Assembly (NCBI GenBank): GCA_910588295.1 | Contig: CAJUQO010000004.1 | Location: 55,834-119,833 of the forward strand | Source of the DNA: an uncultured Lachnospiraceae bacterium | GTDB taxonomy: Bacteria > Bacillota > Clostridia > Lachnospirales > Lachnospiraceae | Reading direction: 5' to 3' | DNA length: 64,000 bases | Part shown: piece after piece, positions 42,674 to 52,595 of the stretch | How the letters are laid out: each line of letters starts with the position of its first letter | Position numbering within the stretch: the first letter of the stretch is position 1 | Notes under the pieces: model-generated | The model's input: only the letters and a program-made list of their open reading frames with translations | What the model was told of the DNA's origin: nothing | The model's database searches: none | Translations under genes and position numbers: made by a program

Positions 42674-43761
42674 CTCGCGTCCTCCATTGCCTGTGCGATC
42701 ACCTGATCCATATCCATATAGCGATATGATCCCAGCCGCCCGCCAAATATCGTGTCCGTTTCTCTGTCAGCCAGTTCTCTGTATTTTTTATATAGTTGAT
42801 GATTGACTTCATCCCCAATCGGATAATATGGTTCCGCCCCCGGAGACCAGGATTGGGGATATTCCCTGGTAATCACCGTTTTCTCCGGGTTGCCCTCGCC
42901 AAAGGTAAAATGCTTGTGTTCGATAATCCGTGTGTACGGTATCTCCGCATCCGTAAAATTCATACCCGCGACGCCCTGATAATTGGGCAGATCCAAAATC
43001 TCGGTTTCAAAACGCAGGCTCCGGTATTGAAGCTGGCCGAACCGATAGCCAAAATAGCTGTCAATCGTCCCGGTATACACAGTCTTTTCTGCCAGGCCCG
43101 AGAGCGCTTCTCTCTGCTCCAGAAAATCAACGCCCAGACGCACTTCCGTCCCGTCCAGCATGGACGCCACCATTTCGGTATACCCCTCCCCGGGAATTCC
43201 CTGATAGGGATGGTTGAAATAATTATTGTCGAAGGTCATGCGCACGGGCAGCCTTTTTATGATAAAGGCCGGAAGCTCTCTGCAGGGACGCCCCCACTGT
43301 TTCTGCGTATATCCTTTGATCAGTTTTTCATAGACGTCTGTTCCGACCAGCGATATCGCCTGTTCTTCCAGATTCCGCGGCTGTGCAATCCCTGCTCCCG
43401 CGACCTGACGCTCGATAATATCCCGGGCCTCTTTCGGCGTATGTATATGCCACATTCTGACAAAGGTATTCATATTAAACGGCAGGTTATAAAGCTCCCC
43501 TTTATAGCATGCGACAGGAGAATACCGAAAATGATTAAACCGGGCGAACCGGTTCACATAGTCCCATACGTTCTTCTTATCCGTATGAAAAATATGGGGC
43601 CCGTACCGGTGTACCTCAATGCCCGCTACTTTTTCAGAAAAAATATTTCCCGCTATATGATTTCTGCGGTCAATGACAAGACATCGGGCCCCCTGCGCTC
43701 TTTTTTGCTGTGCAAAAACCGCCCCGTATAAGCCGGCTCCGACAATTAAATAATCATACAT
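42670..43761 (-). CDS. glf: UDP-galactopyranose mutase
   Basis: FAD enzyme that converts UDP-galactopyranose to UDP-galactofuranose. MYDYLIVGAGLYGAVFAQQ carries the FAD-binding loop; YGPHIFHT, GYTQKQWGR and the C-terminal GRLGSYRYMDMDQVI are family hallmarks. ATG at 43761 is best, with AGGAG six bases upstream. An ATG one codon earlier is too close. The gene lies ten bases after galE, which supplies UDP-galactose, so the glycan should contain galactofuranose. Confidence 0.95.
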   Translation of the reverse strand: MYDYLIVGAGLYGAVFAQQKRAQGARCLVIDRRNHIAGNIFSEKVAGIEVHRYGPHIFHTDKKNVWDYVNRFARFNHFRYSPVACYKGELYNLPFNMNTFVRMWHIHTPKEARDIIERQVAGAGIAQPRNLEEQAISLVGTDVYEKLIKGYTQKQWGRPCRELPAFIIKRLPVRMTFDNNYFNHPYQGIPGEGYTEMVASMLDGTEVRLGVDFLEQREALSGLAEKTVYTGTIDSYFGYRFGQLQYRSLRFETEILDLPNYQGVAGMNFTDAEIPYTRIIEHKHFTFGEGNPEKTVITREYPQSWSPGAEPYYPIGDEVNHQLYKKYRELADRETDTIFGGRLGSYRYMDMDQVIAQAMEDAR

Positions 43762-43771
43762 CATTTTCTCC

Positions 43772-44746
43772 TTAATACGTCGCCCGCCCGTACCACTTCC
43801 ATGCATGGGCCACGATTTCTTCTATATCCGGATAATTGGCTTTCCAGCCGAGGACGCGCTCTGCTTTTTTGCTGCTTCCTACCAGAATGGCCGGGTCACC
43901 CGGACGGCGGTCCGCATACGTAACCGTAAAATCCTTACCGGTGACCTTCTTTACGGCCTGAATGACTTCCAGAACCGACGTGCCGCGCTCATTGCCAAGA
44001 TTAAAGAAATCGCTGCGCCCGCCCTGTTCCAAATACCGCAGGGCCAAAACATGTGCCTCTGCCAGATCTAACACATGAATATAATCCCGGACACAGCTTC
44101 CGTCCGGCGTGTCATAGTCCGCGCCAAATACTTTGACGTCCTCCCGCTTTCCCGCCGCCGCGTCCAGCACCAGCGGAATCAGATGGGTCTCCGGCCTGTG
44201 GCTTTCCCCGATCTCACCTTCTATATCCGCCCCGGCGGCGTTGAAATAGCGCAGTACAACATAATGGAGTCCGTACGCTTTTCCATAATCCCGGAAAATT
44301 TTTTCAACCATAAGTTTCGTCATCCCATAGGGATTAATCGGATTCTGTTTCTGTTCCTCTGTAATCGGTACGCTATCCGGTTCTCCATATGTGGCGCAGG
44401 TAGAAGAGAAAATGATTTTACCGCACCCGTACCGTCTCATTACTTTCAAAAGATTCAGCGTATTGACCACATTATTAAAGTAATACTTTTCCGGAAACTC
44501 CACAGATTCCCCCACATAGGCAAAGGCGGCAAAATGAAAAACGGCGTCAATCTTGTAAGCCTGAAAAACCGACTCGATATCCTCCTCCCTTGACAAATCT
44601 CTTTTGACAAAAGCGCCCCATTTAACCGCTTCCCGATGCCCATGGACAAGATTGTCCAATACAATCGTCTCATAGCCTTTGCGGTTTAATAGCTTATTGA
44701 CATGGGAACCGATATATCCTGCTCCTCCACAGATTAAAATCGCCAT
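43772..44746 (-). CDS. galE: UDP-glucose 4-epimerase
   Basis: Interconverts UDP-glucose and UDP-galactose. GGAGYIGSHVNKLL, FSSTCATYGEP (catalytic Ser/Thr), NPYGMTKLMVE (Tyr/Lys pair) and RYFNAAGAD are all present. 324 residues. GGAGGAGG stands just before the ATG. It precedes glf and therefore feeds galactofuranose synthesis. Confidence 0.94.
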   Translation of the reverse strand: MAILICGGAGYIGSHVNKLLNRKGYETIVLDNLVHGHREAVKWGAFVKRDLSREEDIESVFQAYKIDAVFHFAAFAYVGESVEFPEKYYFNNVVNTLNLLKVMRRYGCGKIIFSSTCATYGEPDSVPITEEQKQNPINPYGMTKLMVEKIFRDYGKAYGLHYVVLRYFNAAGADIEGEIGESHRPETHLIPLVLDAAAGKREDVKVFGADYDTPDGSCVRDYIHVLDLAEAHVLALRYLEQGGRSDFFNLGNERGTSVLEVIQAVKKVTGKDFTVTYADRRPGDPAILVGSSKKAERVLGWKANYPDIEEIVAHAWKWYGRATY

Positions 44747-44811
44747 ATCCCTCCTCCTTTTCCGGAAATATTTTTATAGAAAATCTTCTCCCCGCCAGGT
44801 AATCCCTCCCG

Positions 44812-46242
44812 TTATTCCGAGATCCTTTTTGCTGGATCAAGCCATATGATTTTTTTGGGCGGAACATTTTGCCTGACTAAATGCTCTTTCACCGCATTCG
44901 CCACGTCTTTTTCATTGATGGCAATCAGGACATAATCATATTCCGCCGTCCCGATCGCCTCCACGGGGCAGACGTTAACGGCATTGGTCTGAAACTTCCG
45001 GCAATCCCTGTCCACAACCATCACAAGCTCTACATGCCTGTTTTTCTGAATCTCCCTATACCAGTCCCTGCCGACGTCGCCAAAACCGTACAAAATAATC
45101 CTTGAACCCTTCGGCGCAAAACCGTCGGGCAGCACCCAGCGCTTTCCGCTCTGCATCCATCCCATACGTTCTTTCAGCCATTCCGTAACATGAAGAAATT
45201 CCCGTGTACACTCCTGTATACATATGTCTTTCTCAACCATCGCCTGATTCAGTACACGGATTTGGTCGCACAGGAATTCTTTCTCGTCATATTGTTCCAT
45301 TTTCTTTATGGTTTCATATATGGGCGGATCGTCATAAAGTTCTTCCGGACAGTCGGAAAGCCCCAATTCCTTTATCGCTTTCTTTTGGTAAAACGAATAA
45401 AACTCCGAAAAAAATACCGGCGTTGTCATCGAGCCCGCATACCAGGCGATATACCCGGCCGCCCGGTTTACAAAACTCTTTTCAAGCATCCGAAACAATC
45501 CGCGTCTTTCCAGTTCCGCTTTCTCGGCAGACAGCATTTCGTAACCGCAATACCAAAACTGATCTTTCTTATAGGCCAGCGAGGAAACCACATTCGTCCT
45601 GTGCGTGATCAGCACTTCTCTCACGATCGTGATAGCCTCCGCCTCACCCAGCGATACATCCACAAAAAGCTCATCCTCCGCGGCCCTTATATCCTGGAAT
45701 CGCAAGTCTTTCTCTCTGATAAAATCGGCCCGGTACATCTTGTCCCATGCCCATCCCGCCGTCAGCTGAAAAATAGATTCGGGAATATCTCTTTTGGAAA
45801 AAACATCTTTTGGGGGCAAATGATCCATATCCAGCGCGCCATCCAGGTCGTGCTCTTTTCCTAATGTCTCATCAAATCCCCGGCTCCCGCAGATGACAAT
45901 ATCCGCGTTTTTCTCATGCATGGCGGCTGCCATCTTCTCGATCAATCCGTGATCAAAATAATCATCGGCGTCCAAAAATATGACATACTCTCCCTCGGCA
46001 ACGCGAAAACCATTATTTCTTGCGACTCCGGCATATTGATTTTTCTGCCGTATCAGTTTGATTCTTGCATCCTTTTTCTGAAAACGCCGTATGATTTCAG
46101 CGCTGCCATCGGTGGAACCGTCGTCCACACATATGATCTCCATATGTTTATATGTCTGTGAAAGAATGCTTTCCATGCACTCGGTCAGATATTTTTCCGC
46201 GTTATAAACCGGTATTATTACGGATACTTTCCTCTCTCTCAT
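44812..46242 (-). CDS. GT2 glycosyltransferase with C-terminal Rossmann module
   Basis: Inverting GT-A transferase: VSVIIPVYNAEKYL at the N-terminus, DDGSTDGSAEI and the DxD-type DADDYFDHG near residue 90. The last 97 residues (SRIILYGFGDVGRDWY, VMVVDRD, YDYVLIAI) form the small Rossmann-like module found in eight proteins of this locus. Donor and acceptor are unknown; UDP-xylose or UDP-galactofuranose are candidates from neighbours. The chosen ATG at 46242 overlaps the upstream stop as ATGA; the frame is open three more codons. Confidence 0.88.
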   Translation of the reverse strand: MRERKVSVIIPVYNAEKYLTECMESILSQTYKHMEIICVDDGSTDGSAEIIRRFQKKDARIKLIRQKNQYAGVARNNGFRVAEGEYVIFLDADDYFDHGLIEKMAAAMHEKNADIVICGSRGFDETLGKEHDLDGALDMDHLPPKDVFSKRDIPESIFQLTAGWAWDKMYRADFIREKDLRFQDIRAAEDELFVDVSLGEAEAITIVREVLITHRTNVVSSLAYKKDQFWYCGYEMLSAEKAELERRGLFRMLEKSFVNRAAGYIAWYAGSMTTPVFFSEFYSFYQKKAIKELGLSDCPEELYDDPPIYETIKKMEQYDEKEFLCDQIRVLNQAMVEKDICIQECTREFLHVTEWLKERMGWMQSGKRWVLPDGFAPKGSRIILYGFGDVGRDWYREIQKNRHVELVMVVDRDCRKFQTNAVNVCPVEAIGTAEYDYVLIAINEKDVANAVKEHLVRQNVPPKKIIWLDPAKRISE

Positions 46243-47630
46243 CTGCCACATCCCAATGATCTCACGTTTTTCTGTGCTTCTTTATCCGTTCCGGTCTCCC
46301 CGGCGCCCCTCCCGTGATCTGCCGGTATACGACCGGTTACGTCCAGCCACAGTCTGTAAGACAGCCATCCCACAAACTCTCTGTTATCCAGCACGTCTAC
46401 CGCGCCCTGTTTGATCAGCCGTTCTTTCACCCCGTCGCTGATCGCCCTGTTGCGTATCGTAATGACCCAGAAAGCATCCGTCCTTCCGGACAGAGAAAGA
46501 AAATCAGGCTTTCTCATGGGCACTCCCCCGACCCGTTGATCGTCATTTGCCGCTTCATCCCATATCTCCACAGGATAGTCCAGCCCTAACCGGTCAAAAT
46601 ACCAGAGAAGCTGCCTGCACCAGTTTCCGCCGCCATAAAAAATCATTTTCTTTTCTGACAGCAGCTTTTCTATTTTGTTTCCGTCTACCTTTAACAGATT
46701 GTCCATATCATAGGGCAGGGACAGATCTTTCAATTCCCGATATGCCTTTTCTACGGAAGACACATAGCTTTCTTTCGCATTTCCTTTTTCTGCATTTACG
46801 GCCGCTTCTGTCTTTTTACCCGGAAACTTATCTGTATTTTCAATAAAAGTCATTTTCAGAAACTTTACCCTCAGCAGCGGCTGATCCTTAAATAGTTTTA
46901 TCAAATATATACTGAGTAAACGCTCGGCCATAAAAGCCAGCGTCCGTGTTTCCTGTGGGTTATACTTCGCAAAATCAATTTTCTTCTCAGATACTTCCAG
47001 GACAGGGAACAGCCACCGGCAATAATCAATAAAGATTTCTTTTTTCATCACAAACATGTTATACCAGTATGCATAATGGCCTGTTCTGAATTCCTGCACA
47101 GCGTCAAAATAGTCCGGATAAAGCTCTATTACCGTCCTGCATACCATATCAAAATCTGCGGCATGAAGATTCTCCAGACAGCTAAACTGCACCTCATTGG
47201 ACACGGCTCCCCAATCGGAAGTATCTTCCACTAAAGGCAAGACGATATCCACATCTTTCAGGCACCGGCGTATCTCGTCATCCTGTAAACCGATTTCTTC
47301 TTTGTATGTTTCATTTATCCTTTCATACCAGAGAAATGCCCTCTTATCCTGACTGTGCGCCGCATCATTAAATACAAAATGGCGCCGGTAATGCATAAAA
47401 CCGTAAAAATCTGCCTCTATATTTTTCCACGCCCAGTATTGGGCCGTAAGCTCACAATATCTGGCGTTTTTATTCGATATATTCACACCCTCATCGTCAC
47501 GCAGGATATTTAAATCAACTTTACTGTTTTTTGCGCCGACCTGAATCGGCGTCATAATTTCACTCTCCACAATTTCACTGTCTTTGTGGTAAGAAATCAG
47601 AATTTTTATCTGATCCGTTTTTCCATTCAT
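46239..47630 (-). CDS. DUF4422 glycosyltransferase-like protein with C-terminal Rossmann module
   Basis: 463 residues. The N-terminal 250 residues are a DUF4422 domain, a family found in capsule and exopolysaccharide loci and assumed to be glycosyltransferases: ILISYHKD, NARYCELTAQYWAWKN, YGFMHYRRHF and GHYAYWYNMFVMKKEIF. The C-terminal part (MIFYGGGNWCRQLL, PVEIWDEA, GVPMRKPDF) is the locus-wide Rossmann module. It is followed by the GT2 gene with an ATGA overlap. Confidence 0.83.
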   Translation of the reverse strand: MNGKTDQIKILISYHKDSEIVESEIMTPIQVGAKNSKVDLNILRDDEGVNISNKNARYCELTAQYWAWKNIEADFYGFMHYRRHFVFNDAAHSQDKRAFLWYERINETYKEEIGLQDDEIRRCLKDVDIVLPLVEDTSDWGAVSNEVQFSCLENLHAADFDMVCRTVIELYPDYFDAVQEFRTGHYAYWYNMFVMKKEIFIDYCRWLFPVLEVSEKKIDFAKYNPQETRTLAFMAERLLSIYLIKLFKDQPLLRVKFLKMTFIENTDKFPGKKTEAAVNAEKGNAKESYVSSVEKAYRELKDLSLPYDMDNLLKVDGNKIEKLLSEKKMIFYGGGNWCRQLLWYFDRLGLDYPVEIWDEAANDDQRVGGVPMRKPDFLSLSGRTDAFWVITIRNRAISDGVKERLIKQGAVDVLDNREFVGWLSYRLWLDVTGRIPADHGRGAGETGTDKEAQKNVRSLGCGR

Positions 47631-47666
47631 GAAAAGGCACCTCTTTTCCTGACCCGTTTTTTCCGG

Positions 47667-49925
47667 CTATCTTATTTTTAGTCTCCCCTTCCGGATCACA
47701 TCATAACTTGCGTCAGGATCCGGACTGAAATGTATATTGATATAGATTTTCTTCCTTCCCTTTGTCAGGGCAGACCGCCCGGCCTCAATATCGTTTCTCA
47801 GTTCTTCCAGAGCCCGCAATTCCCGCACTAATTCATCATGCAGCGGATGGTCGTACCAGAAAGGATTCACCTCATGATATTCTTCCTCCGGCATTTCCCG
47901 CCAGTTAATTAACCGGGAGTATGTAACGGCGTCCGCGTCATAATGAACGGCCATTTTTGCGATGTCGCACAATTGACTGATATTTTCTTTCTGTATGACC
48001 ACATGAAATTCAAACAGTTCAATCTCCCCTGAATTGCGCAGCGATTGTATGAACTTCAGATTCCGTAATACAGTCTCCCATTTTGCCGGACACCTTAACT
48101 TTTCAAAACTCTCTTTGGTTTCCGCGTCAATAGATACGGTTATATGACGAATCACCTCTTTACCGGTTCCCAGCGAATTCCAGGATACAGGATTCACTGT
48201 CGTTGCATTCGTCCTCAATTCGACCGCCAATTCCGGGTTTTCTTTTCTGGAAAAAGACTGCAATACCTTTTTACTGTGGGGAGAGATCATGGCCTCCCCG
48301 CAACCGGATAATGTCAAATGTCTGGCCTGGCCCATATAGGGTTTCAAATTTCTTTCATACAGTTCATCCAGTTTTGCGTTCTGTTCAGATGTATTCGTCT
48401 GAATTTCCAACCGGCACGACGGACATTTTAAATTGCAGTGCCCGTCATAAGAAAAATGCAGTTCTTCTATCGGGGGAATCACCGACAAATCACCGTCCAG
48501 AATTTTTCTGATCCAGCCTTCCTGATAGTCGCTCTTCCTGGGCAACCAGCCCGCCACAATATTGGCGCACTGATTCTTTTGGCAATACCGGAACGATCCG
48601 TCCGTCACGCTCCGTCTGAATTCTTTCCAGTCCTCCCCGGACCAGAATTCTCCCTCCGGCCGCGCCGCGCACTGAAGCGGACGAAAACAGGGGGAAAAAT
48701 CAGCCAATCCTGTTTGGCTGTCGAATCCCCCGCACCATACAAAATTCAGACCGGACCAGCAAAACCGTTCTGCCAAATCATAGGCGGGAACCGGTTCTTC
48801 CACATGAATGCCCTTTTGTTTACACTCACATGCCGCCCGATAAAACATTTCATTAGCCAGAAGGCTGTTCGGTTCTTTTCTCATGGCATGCCTGGCCGTG
48901 TCCAGAGCTTCACTGTATTGTCCGCATGTCATCTGAAAACAGCATTCCGAAGCCATAAGCGAAACCGAGTCCTCTGCCAGACGCCGAAATGTATGTATCA
49001 CGTCCAATACTTTTTCATTATCTTCTAACAAATACCCCAAAACTTCATTGACTACTTCCGTTACGGCAAATCCGTCATAGGGTCTGTCGTCCGCCATCCG
49101 CATCGGCCGCTCTAATGTTTTCACGCCATTCGCCAATAAATTCTGCAGTATGATTTCGATATCATATGCCATCTGAAACATATTTTCCGGTTTAGCCTGT
49201 ACGAGAATGTCCATGGCCTCGTTCCAACGATTTTCCGGTATTCTGTTTACCGTGATTTTTTTCGATAATCTTTCCTTCAAAATGGCCTCATGAAAATCCG
49301 GGTAATCGTTTTGAATTTTTTTCTCTGCCAGATCTTTTTTCAAGACCGGAAACAAAACCGGAAGATACGGGCCCTCAATCAATTCATATTGACGGTAAAA
49401 CTCATCGATGATTTCTTTTGCCGCATCGGCGGCATATTTCTTTACTTCCGGAAAAACGGCAAAATTTTTCAATAATTTTCTGTAATCTCTGAAATAGAAA
49501 ATATTATCGTATCCTTTTTGGGTGTAACGGCCAATCACATCGTATCGGGATATTTTATCGTCGATAAAAACAATGATCGGGACATCAAAACTTCTGGTTT
49601 TTGTTTCCGGTCTCACAACGGGAATGCCGCAAATATTCTCTACATCGGCATAGGCGTCCCAGATCTCATAGAAATCCAGCCGTTCGCGCAGGCAGGGAAT
49701 ATATTTGTGGGCCATCTTCCCCGCACCATAGCCGATCGCTTTCCGATCCGGCATATAATATGTTTTGTCAAAACATGCATAGACAATTAAAACGAGATCT
49801 TCAAACGGTACTTTTGCCATCGCTTCCGAATCTGCTTCCATGGATGACAAAATCCTGGTTCTCCATATGGCTTTCTCACTCTTCCCGAGCGCTTTTACCG
49901 CCCTGTACAACTTGCCGGCTTTCAT
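47667..49925 (-). CDS. Large radical SAM protein with N-terminal Rossmann module and helical repeats
   Basis: 752 residues. A Rossmann-like module lies near residues 62-150 (AIGYGAGKMAHKYI, GIPVVRPE, PIIVFID). A helical, TPR-like stretch follows around residues 300-380, then a cysteine-rich region (CGGFDSQTG, SPCFRPLQCAARP, CQKNQCANIVAGW). The radical SAM core has CNLKCPSCRLEIQ and LSGCGEAMISP. The overall plan matches the 35.6-37.2 kb protein, so they are probably paralogues working on related substrates. AAGGAG precedes the ATG. Confidence 0.8.
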   Translation of the reverse strand: MKAGKLYRAVKALGKSEKAIWRTRILSSMEADSEAMAKVPFEDLVLIVYACFDKTYYMPDRKAIGYGAGKMAHKYIPCLRERLDFYEIWDAYADVENICGIPVVRPETKTRSFDVPIIVFIDDKISRYDVIGRYTQKGYDNIFYFRDYRKLLKNFAVFPEVKKYAADAAKEIIDEFYRQYELIEGPYLPVLFPVLKKDLAEKKIQNDYPDFHEAILKERLSKKITVNRIPENRWNEAMDILVQAKPENMFQMAYDIEIILQNLLANGVKTLERPMRMADDRPYDGFAVTEVVNEVLGYLLEDNEKVLDVIHTFRRLAEDSVSLMASECCFQMTCGQYSEALDTARHAMRKEPNSLLANEMFYRAACECKQKGIHVEEPVPAYDLAERFCWSGLNFVWCGGFDSQTGLADFSPCFRPLQCAARPEGEFWSGEDWKEFRRSVTDGSFRYCQKNQCANIVAGWLPRKSDYQEGWIRKILDGDLSVIPPIEELHFSYDGHCNLKCPSCRLEIQTNTSEQNAKLDELYERNLKPYMGQARHLTLSGCGEAMISPHSKKVLQSFSRKENPELAVELRTNATTVNPVSWNSLGTGKEVIRHITVSIDAETKESFEKLRCPAKWETVLRNLKFIQSLRNSGEIELFEFHVVIQKENISQLCDIAKMAVHYDADAVTYSRLINWREMPEEEYHEVNPFWYDHPLHDELVRELRALEELRNDIEAGRSALTKGRKKIYINIHFSPDPDASYDVIRKGRLKIR

Positions 49926-49971
49926 TTGATCGTTCTCCTTTTGCTGCTTTCATTTTTGTGACTGCCTGTCC

Positions 49972-51201
49972 CTATCGCAAACAGTTTCGCTTTTTTCTAT
50001 ATTCATCCCATACAATCTTCTTCTCCGGTACGTTCATCCCCATTAAGGCTTTCCTGATACTATCCGCGATTCTCTTGCTGTCAATGGCAATAATCAGATA
50101 ATCGTATGGGATATCCGAGATTCTCTCAACAGCTTCCACTCCCAATTCCGCGCCGATATTTTTCCAGTTTTGATCGACCCACAATACCAGGTCCGCATAC
50201 CCTGATTCTTTCAATTGAGCATAAAACGCCTTTCCCACCAGTCCCGCCGCATATATCACGACTCTGCTCCGGAAAGGGATCTGCGCATAGGGAAACTGGA
50301 ATTCCTCAAAACACTTCAGCTTTCCCTCGCTTTCCCTTACGTCTACCATAATGCAGTACATCAACTGGTCAAACTCGGCTATCTCCCTGGCATTTTTCCA
50401 GAAAATATCCGACTGAGGAAGCTCGGGGTAATGCCATGGCTTTCTTGTCCCCGCAAAATGCATAATAAAAGCGCTCTCCTGATCCGCCACATATTCCTGG
50501 CGAAACTCTTCAAATACTTCCTGTACCCGCCACAGATATTGGGGCTGATAATTCCATCTTTTATCCAGGATGTAATAGTTTTCATACAGCACAATATTCA
50601 ACGCGTCCTGATCCGCGAAATAGAGCCTTCTGTCTTTTCTTTTGTAATCCTGCGCCAAGAGCTCAAGACATTTTTCACGAACTCTGTTTTCTTCAAATTT
50701 CCGCGTATTGATTACCAGTACGCCTGCGTTAAATGTCTTTTTGCAATCCAGCCCCCCCAGTTCCCGCGCATGCATTTCCAACGGAAAGCAGGGAATATCC
50801 GGCGCCGCTCCCACCGCATAATCGCCAAGATCACACGCATACAATTCCGCCACATCAGACAATATGCACATGTCCGAATCCAAATACAATATTTTCTCAT
50901 ACTGGGGCAGAATGCAGGGAATGAACAGCCGATAATACGTTTCTATGGATAAATGCAGTGATTCTTTCAAGTACACGTTTGATGTGTATTTCGAGATATC
51001 CACACACTCTACGCTTGCATGACCTGCGCTCAGAGACTCCAGCAGCTTACAGTTTTCATCGCTTATATTGGTCTGAAAAACGTATATATGATAAAAATAA
51101 TCTCTTTTCGCATTCTTAATCACGGTATAGACGGCCATATAACAGAACATAACATATTTGTTATTTGCCGCAAAAACAATCGGTATCACAGGCGTTTTCA
51201 T
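49972..51201 (-). CDS. GT8 glycosyltransferase with C-terminal Rossmann module
   Basis: Retaining GT8 family enzyme (LgtC/glycogenin type): IPIVFAANNKYVMFC at the N-terminus, YLDSDMCIL with the metal-binding DSD near residue 100, FNAGVLVINT, and FADQDALNIVLY, then HFAGTRKPWHY. GT8 enzymes use UDP-glucose or UDP-galactose. Residues 312-409 carry the Rossmann module (SRVVIYAAGLVGKAFYAQL, VLWVDQN, YDYLIIAID), almost the same layout as in the GT2 protein at 44.8-46.2 kb. Confidence 0.88.
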   Translation of the reverse strand: MKTPVIPIVFAANNKYVMFCYMAVYTVIKNAKRDYFYHIYVFQTNISDENCKLLESLSAGHASVECVDISKYTSNVYLKESLHLSIETYYRLFIPCILPQYEKILYLDSDMCILSDVAELYACDLGDYAVGAAPDIPCFPLEMHARELGGLDCKKTFNAGVLVINTRKFEENRVREKCLELLAQDYKRKDRRLYFADQDALNIVLYENYYILDKRWNYQPQYLWRVQEVFEEFRQEYVADQESAFIMHFAGTRKPWHYPELPQSDIFWKNAREIAEFDQLMYCIMVDVRESEGKLKCFEEFQFPYAQIPFRSRVVIYAAGLVGKAFYAQLKESGYADLVLWVDQNWKNIGAELGVEAVERISDIPYDYLIIAIDSKRIADSIRKALMGMNVPEKKIVWDEYRKKRNCLR

Positions 51202-51260
51202 GATTCCTCATCCTTCCGTCATTTTCATCGAAAAGCAAACAGATGATTTTTGTCTGCTTC

Positions 51261-52595
51261 TCACATATAAAAGTCATAATCCGTCACGGCAATACAATAT
51301 TTATCCTTATGCTTTACAAAAAAATAGGATGTTAAAAGCTCCGCCGCATAAGCAATATGCCTGTCGCCGGTATGCCCATAGCCTGTCTCCAGATCAATGT
51401 CCAGCATTTGAAACAATATGGGAAAAATCCACTGACAATAGGCATCATAGATATCGTTTCTCGCCACCGCCATGTTATTGGGATAATAAAAGCAGGATCT
51501 CATATAATCACGGAAGCTTTCTTCATCCTCCGGCGTACATCTATGTATTGCCTGAAACAGGGACGCAAATACGGCTTTCTTCACAGGCGTTTCCGCGAGA
51601 AACATATTCCCCACCCCATAGGGCGCATATCTGGCCGTTGTGAGGACCGCGTCGATTCCGTTCTGCTCCATGGCCAGGATTTCTTTTTCAGAAATGACAA
51701 AATGCCTCCTGTAATGACATAACCCTTTATAGGCAATGCCGCTGACATTTTTCCAGATCCAGTACGCGCCTGTCATTTCGGCAAGCAGGCGATTTTTATC
51801 CGCAATGGATTCCCCCACGTCATCGTACAGGCAGGACGTCTGCTCCTCCGCGTTCCTTTCTCCCAAATGCAAAGGGCATATCCACGCATGACAGGTATCC
51901 AAAACAATTTTTGCGCTGTCCCTTTTGCTCAGCGCCATATAAATCTTCATCATATCGGCGGCCGGTCCTGCTGCCGATACCCGGCTGTCCTTTACCATTT
52001 CGTGCAAATTTCTATATTGACCCAGCGACCTCTGATATTGTTCCCGTAAATCACATCTTTCCGTCTCTCTCAGGACATCCCCGGTATCTTTATAAAAAAG
52101 TGTGGGAAACTTATAATAGCGCCCCGTCATTCCGGCCGTTTCTCTCACATTCAGCCAGGTGGGATCATGACTGCTTTCCTCCAAAACAAAAGAATATCCG
52201 GCGTCTTTTTGCCATTCCCCTATCAGCTCTCTGCCTTTTAACACAGACATTTCTTCCAGGCTCACCTTTTCAAAATTCTGAAACCCTTTACTCCTGGCAT
52301 GGGATTCCACACTCTTGTGATACTTTTCCGGCATGGCCATAATCACCGTACAGGCCTGATATTGCCCTGCGTATTCGCCGATTTCTTTTACCTGAAAGCC
52401 CTCCAGATCCGTCGGATTATCCCTCGTATCTGTAACCGCAAAACCGACAATATGATTTCTTTTTCCGTTCGAAATCAGAAAGCGGCAGCATTCCAACGCG
52501 ACAAGATGCGCGCCGTATATGATGATTTTTCCGGTGATCCGATTCAGTTTATACTCTAAGCTCATCTCTTCCACACGAAATATCCTTTCTCTCAT
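51261..52595 (-). CDS. DUF4422 glycosyltransferase-like protein with N-terminal Rossmann module
   Basis: 444 residues. The Rossmann-like module is at the N-terminus here (KIIIYGAHLVALECCRFL, VGFAVTD, GFQVKEIGEY, TVIMAMP) and the DUF4422 domain occupies residues 220-444 (MTGAYWIWKN, KGLCHYRRHFVIS, MFLAETPVK, SCFYYPNNMAVARNDIYDAY). A linker of about 100 residues joins them. Start uncertain between 52595 and 52565; both overlap the 3' end of the pyruvyl transferase gene, indicating coupling. Confidence 0.82.
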   Translation of the reverse strand: MRERIFRVEEMSLEYKLNRITGKIIIYGAHLVALECCRFLISNGKRNHIVGFAVTDTRDNPTDLEGFQVKEIGEYAGQYQACTVIMAMPEKYHKSVESHARSKGFQNFEKVSLEEMSVLKGRELIGEWQKDAGYSFVLEESSHDPTWLNVRETAGMTGRYYKFPTLFYKDTGDVLRETERCDLREQYQRSLGQYRNLHEMVKDSRVSAAGPAADMMKIYMALSKRDSAKIVLDTCHAWICPLHLGERNAEEQTSCLYDDVGESIADKNRLLAEMTGAYWIWKNVSGIAYKGLCHYRRHFVISEKEILAMEQNGIDAVLTTARYAPYGVGNMFLAETPVKKAVFASLFQAIHRCTPEDEESFRDYMRSCFYYPNNMAVARNDIYDAYCQWIFPILFQMLDIDLETGYGHTGDRHIAYAAELLTSYFFVKHKDKYCIAVTDYDFYM

